Positions 58,020 to 64,000 of a stretch of 64,000 bases of DNA are shown one piece after another; within the stretch, counting starts at the first letter, position 1, and each line of letters begins with the position of its first letter. The stretch is taken from contig NW_026252090.1 of assembly GCF_025399195.1 (NCBI RefSeq), positions 124,001 to 188,000 of the forward strand. The letters run 5' to 3'. A model generated the notes under the pieces. It had not been told where the DNA came from. It saw only the letters and a list, made by a program, of their open reading frames with translations, and searched no databases. Both the position numbers and the translations under genes were made by a program. The stretch comes from Umbelopsis ramanniana AG (lineage: Eukaryota > Mucoromycota > Umbelopsidomycetes > Umbelopsidales > Umbelopsidaceae).

Positions 58020-59084
58020 ATGGCTTACAAGTCAAACGCTCCTCTCTTGGAAAAGTATCTGTCCTTGGATCAAAAGGGCTCTATTCAAGCAGAGTACATT
58101 TGGATCGACGGTAGCAACCAACTTCGCTCCAAAACTAGAACCTTGAAGGAGGCTCCCAAGTCTGTTGCTGATTTGCCTGAATGGAACTTCGACGGTAGTT
58201 CCACTGGTCAATCTGAAGGCCATGACTCTGATGTCCTCTTGAAGCCTGTTGCTATCTATGCTGATCCTTTCCGCAAGGGTGATAACATCCTTGTCTTGAG
58301 CGAAACCTATAACCCTGATGGCACTCCCAACATGACCAACTACCGTGCTGCTGCATTGAAGATTATGGAGGCTCATGCTGATGCTCATCCTTGGTTCGGT
58401 ATTGAACAGGAGTATATGTTGATCGATGTTGAAACTGAAAAACCCTACGGCTGGCCCAAGGGCGGTTATCCTGAAGCTCAGGGTAAATACTATTGCGGTG
58501 TTGGTGCTGGCAAGGTCTTCGGACGTGATATCGTTGAAGCCCATTACCGTGCTTGTCTCTACGCTGGTGTCAACTGCTCTGGTGTCAACGCTGAGGTTGC
58601 CCCCGGTCAATGGGAATACCAAGTTGGTCCCTGCGAAGGTATCACTATGGGTGACGACCTTTGGATGTCTCGTTACCTCCTTAACCGTGTTGCTGAAGAC
58701 TTCAGTGTCATCGTCAGCATCCACCCCAAGCCTGTTGCCGGTGATTGGAACGGTGCCGGTTGCCACACTAACTACTCTACTGCTGCTATGCGTGAGGAGG
58801 GTGGTATCAAGGCTATTGAAGACGCTATCAACAAGATGAGCTTGCGCCACAACGAGCACATTGCTGTCTATGGTGAAGATAACAACCTTCGTCTTACTGG
58901 TCGTCACGAAACTGGTCACATTGACACCTTCTCCTATGGTGTTGCCAACCGTGGTGCTTCCATCCGTATTCCTCGTCACGTCTCAAAGGAAGGCAAGGGT
59001 TATCTTGAGGACAGAAGACCCGCTTCCAACATTGACCCTTACCGTGTCACTGCTATTATTGTTGAATCTTCATTGTCTGCTTAA
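58020..59084 (+). CDS. Glutamine synthetase, type II
   Basis: Glutamine synthetase joins ammonium and glutamate using ATP. The intronless 354-aa protein has the usual eukaryotic GSII length. The motifs are [44 protein letters not shown] (metal-binding Glu), [34 protein letters not shown] (catalytic signature), and [28 protein letters not shown]. Codon use is strongly biased to C-ending and preferred codons (ggt, aag, ctc), a mark of high expression. This bias produces a 315-codon open frame on the opposite strand, which I regard as a by-product. The promoter carries GATA sites, consistent with nitrogen control. Confidence 0.97.
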   Translation: MAYKSNAPLLEKYLSLDQKGSIQAEYIWIDGSNQLRSKTRTLKEAPKSVADLPEWNFDGSSTGQSEGHDSDVLLKPVAIYADPFRKGDNILVLSETYNPDGTPNMTNYRAAALKIMEAHADAHPWFGIEQEYMLIDVETEKPYGWPKGGYPEAQGKYYCGVGAGKVFGRDIVEAHYRACLYAGVNCSGVNAEVAPGQWEYQVGPCEGITMGDDLWMSRYLLNRVAEDFSVIVSIHPKPVAGDWNGAGCHTNYSTAAMREEGGIKAIEDAINKMSLRHNEHIAVYGEDNNLRLTGRHETGHIDTFSYGVANRGASIRIPRHVSKEGKGYLEDRRPASNIDPYRVTAIIVESSLSA

Positions 59085-59809
59085 AGACTTTATTGTAATC
59101 ATTTCCCTCCTCCCATTTACTCACATCACTCCCCGATATCATCTAGCTTGATGCTCTATTTTTTTTTTTCTTTCTTTTATCTAAAACCACATAAACTATA
59201 AAGAAAGCTTCCACTGATACAGACTGGTCTCAGCTCCTTCATTAAGGACATATCGCATGAACGTATACCCCTTCTAGATCATCTAAAAGAAAATAAAAAT
59301 CACAACTGCAAGGGTTTGGACACAAATACACAACAAATTTAATAAGCGCCTATCGCATCTGTGCCCGTGGCCACTTTTTAACGCCATTGTGACTCCTCCA
59401 TCAGCTTTGCAGAGCAGCACCGTGCATTGCATCGGCTAAAAAACCCTTGCCAGTCACCCATCCCCTAAGTCGTCATATCGCACGTATACTCCAAGGCTAA
59501 AATGCAGTGCTCAGGCACAAAAAGCATAATGACAAAGGAACCTCCGTGACATGCGCCAGCCAGTCTGCTGTGTGTCAGCCAGGAGATAACATTGGGCAGC
59601 ACAAAGATTAGCCACTAAAATTTTAAAATCTCAGCATTTCTACGTGGTCCTACTCTGACCGCTTCCATAGCGACGTTATTCAGCTGTAACTTTCATTTTA
59701 TGTAAACGTGCTATTAAAGCTGTTTCTCAGTTTTTATTGATAATAGGATGAAAGCATGCACTTTCAATCCCAAAGTCTATGTTACAAAATAGCCTAGGGG
59801 CGCGGCACA
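59085..59809. other. Convergent 3' spacer
   Basis: This is a 725-bp region between the glutamine synthetase stop and the end of the PPR gene. No ORF or RNA gene was recognised. Confidence 0.4.
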
Positions 59810-62302
59810 TCAAAAATGATTGGTTTGATACTGCTGATCAGCGTCACTGTGCTCAGTGGTGGTGGTGGACTGTGTATGGGAGGGACGATGTTGACGACGA
59901 GGAATGCGAACGAGTCGACGGGGTGATCGACTTGCAGCGTCTCGGCTCGTCTTGGCTAAAGCTTTGCGTTGCTTGTTTTGCCGGATGACAGCCAAGGTAT
60001 TCAAAAATTCATCCATTTCCGTATGTAGGTTATGATCCTTGAGCGCTTTCACCATACGTTGTTCTAAAAATGCATCAGGGAGGATTCCACGCTCAGCAAT
60101 CATCTCCTGCATGACAAGTTTGTGCAAGCTTTCGATTTGGTTGTTGGCCAGAAATCCATCTGTTAACCGCGTCCATGCTGATAGTCCAGAACGAATTTGA
60201 TAATCTTGTTCCATATCCACCATCACTCGTTTGGCCTTGCTAATCTGCCACTTGCGCGACCATCCGCTGATCATGTTCTCATACACGGACAGAGGAGGTT
60301 TAATGCCTCGTAATCGCATGTCGCGGTAGAACTTGTTCGCCAAACCCATGGTGGCAGGACTCACAGTGGCAGCATCGAGAAAGATCTTGTAGGTCATACC
60401 ATCGAGAGGCACACGCGCAGGTTCTTGTTGCTGTTGAAAGAAATGCTTTGCCGCAGCCAAGACCCCCACCTTTTGAATCATTCTGGTATACATGACATTG
60501 CTGACTCGAACTGGTTTGAGATTGGGTAGCATTCCTGTGCTCACAATTCGAGACCACAATGCATCCGCTTGCTTGGGTGCAACCTTGTCATATATTTGTA
60601 GTAATGTTATCATGGTAGAGTCGTCAGGCATAACATTCAGTCGCTTCATATTCTCCAATATTGAAACTATTTTTTGATTGGCAATTTCAGCCGACACCTT
60701 GGGGGTCATGACGGTTCGCAGAAGCACGTTAAAGTCGTGGGCATCTGGCTTTTCTTCGGATTGTTCCATAAACATCTTGAACACGGCAAGTGCAGAGCGT
60801 GAATCCCCAGCTTGGACATAACATGCCATGAGAGACGTGTACATCTTGTGCGATAATGTAAACCCTCGCTTGGCCATATCTTGAACCACCAGTTGTGCAA
60901 ATGCCGTATCACCAGAACGCCCGCAGAATGTCATTAGTACATGGAACGTGTCCAGGTTGGGTATAATTCCTCGTCGTTGTAATCGGTCATACACATAGCG
61001 AACATCCTTGGCTGCATGACCATCAATCAGCCCTCGTAACAAGGTATGATAAACGCCATTGCTGAATCGATAGGGTGTTGCTTTGTCGAGGTCTCGAAAC
61101 AGAATCATTGCATCTGCTACTCTGTTGCTATGCGCTAAAGCCACCATTAAATCTCTTCGAGTGACAAGTGGCAGTAGCGACCTGCGTTTACTACCCGTGC
61201 GTGTATTATTGTAAATCTCCATGGCGTGGGTCAAGTTTTGTTTGGCGACATATTGCTTGATCATTCCATTTGCGATACCGATGACACTCTTTTGATCTTC
61301 TGTTGATTGAGCAAGCTCGAGTAATGACCAAGCTAGATCCGGTTGCATGGTATACATACAGCGGTCGGTAATGAGGCGTGCAACCGATGCCCCAGATAAA
61401 CCAAGTTCTCGTTTTCGTTGAAAAAGGTGAATCGCCAGGATGGTATCCCGACTTTCTCGTACCATGTGAGTAATAAGTCGATCAAGACCGTAATCCATAA
61501 CACTTCGGCCGGGACTGGTGACCTGATGCTTTTGGATAGCCGCTTCGGCACCGGAAACTTCATTCATCTTCAACAGCGTATTGACTTGCTCGGCACATAC
61601 TTTTAAGTTGGGTGTAGATTCGCACATGGCATCGGACTCCTTGACACGACCTTGGCGAGCCAACGCAATCGCCAGTTGTTCCCGCATACCACTACTCAAC
61701 GGACCTTTTGCTTCGAGTCGATGGGCTATAGCCTCTGCTGCATGAATTTCATCGATGGAAACATGCAGTTTGATCAATAGCTCCAGCTCCTGGGTACTCA
61801 AACGACATACTCGGAAAGCCTCCATGTCTTGTAAAATCTTGATGGTTTGTAACGTCAGCTGTTTGGCGGTATTGGTTCCTTGGATACTTTGACTAGGCAC
61901 AAAGGCGTTCACCAAAGCTATCATATCTCTCCGGGCAATTTTTCGAAGCAATTCTGGTTGTTGTCGCAATTGACCATAGAGGTCTGCTAGTTGCTTTCGT
62001 CGTTCCCTTCGTAGGATGCTCCGTCGGGCTATATTGGAAATTTTAGTCAGTCTAACCGTTTTGTTGGTATAGTGGTATAAGTTTGTTCGCAGTTGTTGTA
62101 CAATGGGATGTGTTGGTTCACTGGAGTGCTTATCCAAATGCTGCGGTGGCGATACCGATGGACGTGAAATCGGTGCGATGCGATTCGGCAATGCATTAAC
62201 CGTATACAAACGAGTGGATGGTGGATTCCTCAGTATTCTTGGTGGTGGTGTGGAAGCTCTTATTAGCCACCACAGACGACATGAGAGTCGTCGGCATAGC
62301 AT
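59810..62302 (-). CDS. Large mitochondrial PPR protein
   Basis: The intronless protein is about 830 aa from the ATG at 62302. The N-terminus MLCRRLSCRLWWLIRASTPPPRILRN is Arg-rich without acidic residues, a good mitochondrial presequence. PPR units from about residue 250 onward include TPYRFSNGVYHTLLRGLIDGHAAKDVRYVYDRLQRRGIIPN, LDTFHVLMTFCGRSGDTAFAQLVVQDMAKRGF, and PLSVYENMISGWSRKWQISKAKRVMVDME. The C-terminus is basic and then Thr/His-rich. It should bind organellar RNA; the target is unknown. The open frame extends 63 codons upstream, but that part crosses an A tract (KKKKK) and is unlike a presequence, so it is excluded. Confidence 0.88.
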   Translation of the reverse strand: MLCRRLSCRLWWLIRASTPPPRILRNPPSTRLYTVNALPNRIAPISRPSVSPPQHLDKHSSEPTHPIVQQLRTNLYHYTNKTVRLTKISNIARRSILRRERRKQLADLYGQLRQQPELLRKIARRDMIALVNAFVPSQSIQGTNTAKQLTLQTIKILQDMEAFRVCRLSTQELELLIKLHVSIDEIHAAEAIAHRLEAKGPLSSGMREQLAIALARQGRVKESDAMCESTPNLKVCAEQVNTLLKMNEVSGAEAAIQKHQVTSPGRSVMDYGLDRLITHMVRESRDTILAIHLFQRKRELGLSGASVARLITDRCMYTMQPDLAWSLLELAQSTEDQKSVIGIANGMIKQYVAKQNLTHAMEIYNNTRTGSKRRSLLPLVTRRDLMVALAHSNRVADAMILFRDLDKATPYRFSNGVYHTLLRGLIDGHAAKDVRYVYDRLQRRGIIPNLDTFHVLMTFCGRSGDTAFAQLVVQDMAKRGFTLSHKMYTSLMACYVQAGDSRSALAVFKMFMEQSEEKPDAHDFNVLLRTVMTPKVSAEIANQKIVSILENMKRLNVMPDDSTMITLLQIYDKVAPKQADALWSRIVSTGMLPNLKPVRVSNVMYTRMIQKVGVLAAAKHFFQQQQEPARVPLDGMTYKIFLDAATVSPATMGLANKFYRDMRLRGIKPPLSVYENMISGWSRKWQISKAKRVMVDMEQDYQIRSGLSAWTRLTDGFLANNQIESLHKLVMQEMIAERGILPDAFLEQRMVKALKDHNLHTEMDEFLNTLAVIRQNKQRKALAKTSRDAASRSPRRLVRIPRRQHRPSHTQSTTTTEHSDADQQYQTNHF

Positions 62303-62734
62303 TGGATTAATGAACAAGTAACCTAACAACTTTTTTTTTTTTTTGTTTGACTGTTGGTCCTGGAAAGTACACAGTGCAATTTTTTCATTATTTCTACCGT
62401 AGAAAAGAGAAATTGAGTGCCAGCGGATAGTGTCGGTTTGGCTGGGGGATTGCATTGGCGTGGGTTGGGGCGTAGAAACTGAATGTATCAACCCATTGAA
62501 CTACTTTTAAGTAAAGAAGATGCAATCTATATAAAATAATCATCATTCTTTAATCAAATCCTTTTGACACTTATCGCTTCCATTCATCGACATATTGCAG
62601 AATGAAAAAATTACTTAATAGATAATAAAAGGAGCTCTGACACGTGTTTTTGGCTGTGGCACTCTGCAACAACCTTCCCAACAACCTCTGATATTTGTAA
62701 CGCATTGAATGCTCGGTTAAGAGCAAGGTGTAGC
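62303..62734. other. Divergent promoter region
   Basis: This 432-bp spacer lies between the PPR gene and the coiled-coil gene. A 14-T tract sits at 62331-62344 just upstream of the PPR start. No other feature is seen. Confidence 0.5.
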
Positions 62735-64000
62735 ATGACCCCTTTGATGCCAGCATCAGACCCTTCGAATTCACATGGTGTTCCAATGGTTGTCCTGAAA
62801 GCTCAGCTCACTTGTTTGGTTGCAAACTATGATGAGAGAAAGCAAGGCACCATCTTGACTAGAGATCTATTGGCCCTCATTGATCAGTATGAACAAGAAA
62901 ACCAGGTCACACTATTGACCCAAGAACAACGAATAGCCATCCAACCTTTTACCCTGGCCAACCCTGACCTGGATATGTCGCCAGAAGACATCATGAACCT
63001 CGTCAAGTTGGTCTCGCCAAATAATAGTAACCAGGATACCCCGCATACCTCTAATATCCCTAGCCCCTCTATACGTCCACGGACCTCTGCACCACTTCGT
63101 CATATCAAACCATTAACACAGAGGCTCCGAACTTCAAGGTCACCTTCCTTGGATGAGCCATTCGATATAGATACCAAGGTATGGGATGGCTCTTAGCAGG
63201 CAGTTATGTCAAAAAGACCACAGCATGGTAGACTAACCACTTGTAAATTGACTGTAGTCGTGGAACGATGTTTCTCGAAATCATAGTCTGCCATCACCCA
63301 CAGATGATAATATGTCCATATCCGCTTGGTCGGCTTCCGACCTTGAACAAGAGGTTAGACCCGCTATGTTTTGCAGCCAACGAAAATGTCGATGGCGTCC
63401 CGCCACGTCCGCTTAGTCTTGTGTACTAATCATGTTCATTTTTTTTTAATTTTTTTTTTAGATGATGGATGATGCTGAAGTCGAACAGATGTCTCTCTAC
63501 TATCAAAAAACCTTACTGCTCACGAAGCGACTGAAAGAATCAGAGCGCAGTTTGGCTAGTATGACACATGAAAATGAATCACGCATCGCACAACTACAAA
63601 CGTTTGTAGATGATATGAACAACAATATCAACAACCAGAAGAAAGAAATTTTAGAATTTAAAGGCAAAGAGAAGAATAGTTTGGATCAGATCAGTGCGGT
63701 AAATATGAGCTGCTTCGATTTTTTTTTTTCGCATGGTTGTATTATGCACTGACAAATGAACCAATTGAACACATTCTATTTGCCTACTCTTCCAGCTTGA
63801 AGCGCATATTGCACAAATACAATCTTCTCAATCTGATCATAAGCAAGTATATGTCTCGTTGAAGCAATTAGTCGACGAGAAATGTGGTAAGACCTGATAA
63901 CCTTTGCTCTTATTAGAATCAACCTGCAATATCTAATCTTTACACAGGAGAAACTCAGAAGTTACAGGATGCTCTAAGGAGCAAAGAAACGCTTTTGGAA
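62735..64000 (+). CDS. EF-hand-like, coiled-coil protein, 5' part (runs off right edge)
   Basis: Exons 62735-63178, 63258-63353, 63462-63698, 63796-63886 and 63948 to the edge join in frame, giving about 305 aa so far. Residues about 15-90 are helical and resemble a degenerate EF-hand pair (LVANYDERKQGTILTRDLLALIDQYEQ and later NPDLDMSPEDIMNLVKLV), without full calcium ligands. A Ser/Pro-rich linker follows (SNIPSPSIRPRTSAP). From about residue 180 the sequence is continuous coiled coil (MSLYYQKTLLLTKRLKESERSLASM and onward). EF-hand plus coiled coil recalls KASH/LINC-type or spindle-pole adaptor proteins, but without the C-terminus this is only a suggestion. The frame extends to 62705 only through a TTG codon, so the ATG at 62735 is used. 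Confidence 0.7.

Noticed and set aside
58032-58979. 315-codon open frame antisense to glutamine synthetase
   Set aside because: It is a by-product of strongly biased codons in a highly expressed gene; it is Val/Thr/Ser-rich, shows no domain, and the sense strand is unmistakable.
62303-62491. 63-codon N-terminal extension of the second PPR protein
   Set aside because: It crosses an A tract, contains no PPR-like or targeting sequence, and the Met at 62302 begins a typical mitochondrial presequence.

Overview
The window is nuclear DNA of a fungus. Genes are dense, short introns of roughly 45-100 bp with GT..AG ends interrupt most of them, and the gene content is fungal: ERG24 sterol reductase, an AFI1/SPA polarity protein, a COY1/CASP golgin, a Cdc11-type septin, a PRM10/ThrE membrane protein and an Elo2/3-type elongase. 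Intron density and the families present suggest an early-diverging filamentous fungus, most likely Mucoromycota. That placement is inference; no rRNA or tRNA gene was found to settle it.

Layout. 1-3404 (minus): a gene running off the left edge, a PAM2-plus-Alba RNA-binding protein and ERG24. ERG24 is head-to-head with APC2 (plus, 3515-6581). Then come an unknown multi-pass membrane protein (minus), a PRM10-like ThrE protein, an SMP/PH lipid-transfer protein and SUA5 (all plus), and a zinc-less MDR oxidoreductase (minus). 17.3-20.3 kb is gene-poor and holds two candidate small spliced genes, one with a CCHC zinc knuckle. UBC9 (plus) follows, then a GNAT and a septin (minus), COY1 (plus), a PPR protein (minus), an APC-family permease (plus), an SSAT-type acetyltransferase and a LisH-WD40 protein (minus). 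The LisH-WD40 gene is divergent from AFI1 (plus). Next are mitochondrial TyrRS (minus), a proline-rich protein with a Cys cluster and VPS72/YL1 (plus), an ELO elongase and an MCFD2-like EF-hand protein (minus), then RhoGAP, PRMT1, a CM1-motif protein and glutamine synthetase (plus). A second PPR protein (minus) and an EF-hand-like coiled-coil protein that leaves the right edge complete the window.

There is no operon logic. Themes that recur are polarity and secretion (septin, AFI1, RhoGAP, COY1, MCFD2-like, SMP protein), mitochondrial expression (two PPR proteins, TyrRS, SUA5), chromatin and protein modification (VPS72, PRMT1, UBC9, APC2) and lipid metabolism (ERG24, ELO). I found no mobile element, CRISPR array, secondary-metabolite cluster or virus, and no convincing new multi-gene system. 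The most unusual observations are the PAM2-Alba architecture, a short CM1 protein, an 11-nt microexon in PRMT1 and the small zinc-knuckle gene. All exon joins were made by eye from splice signals and family alignment.
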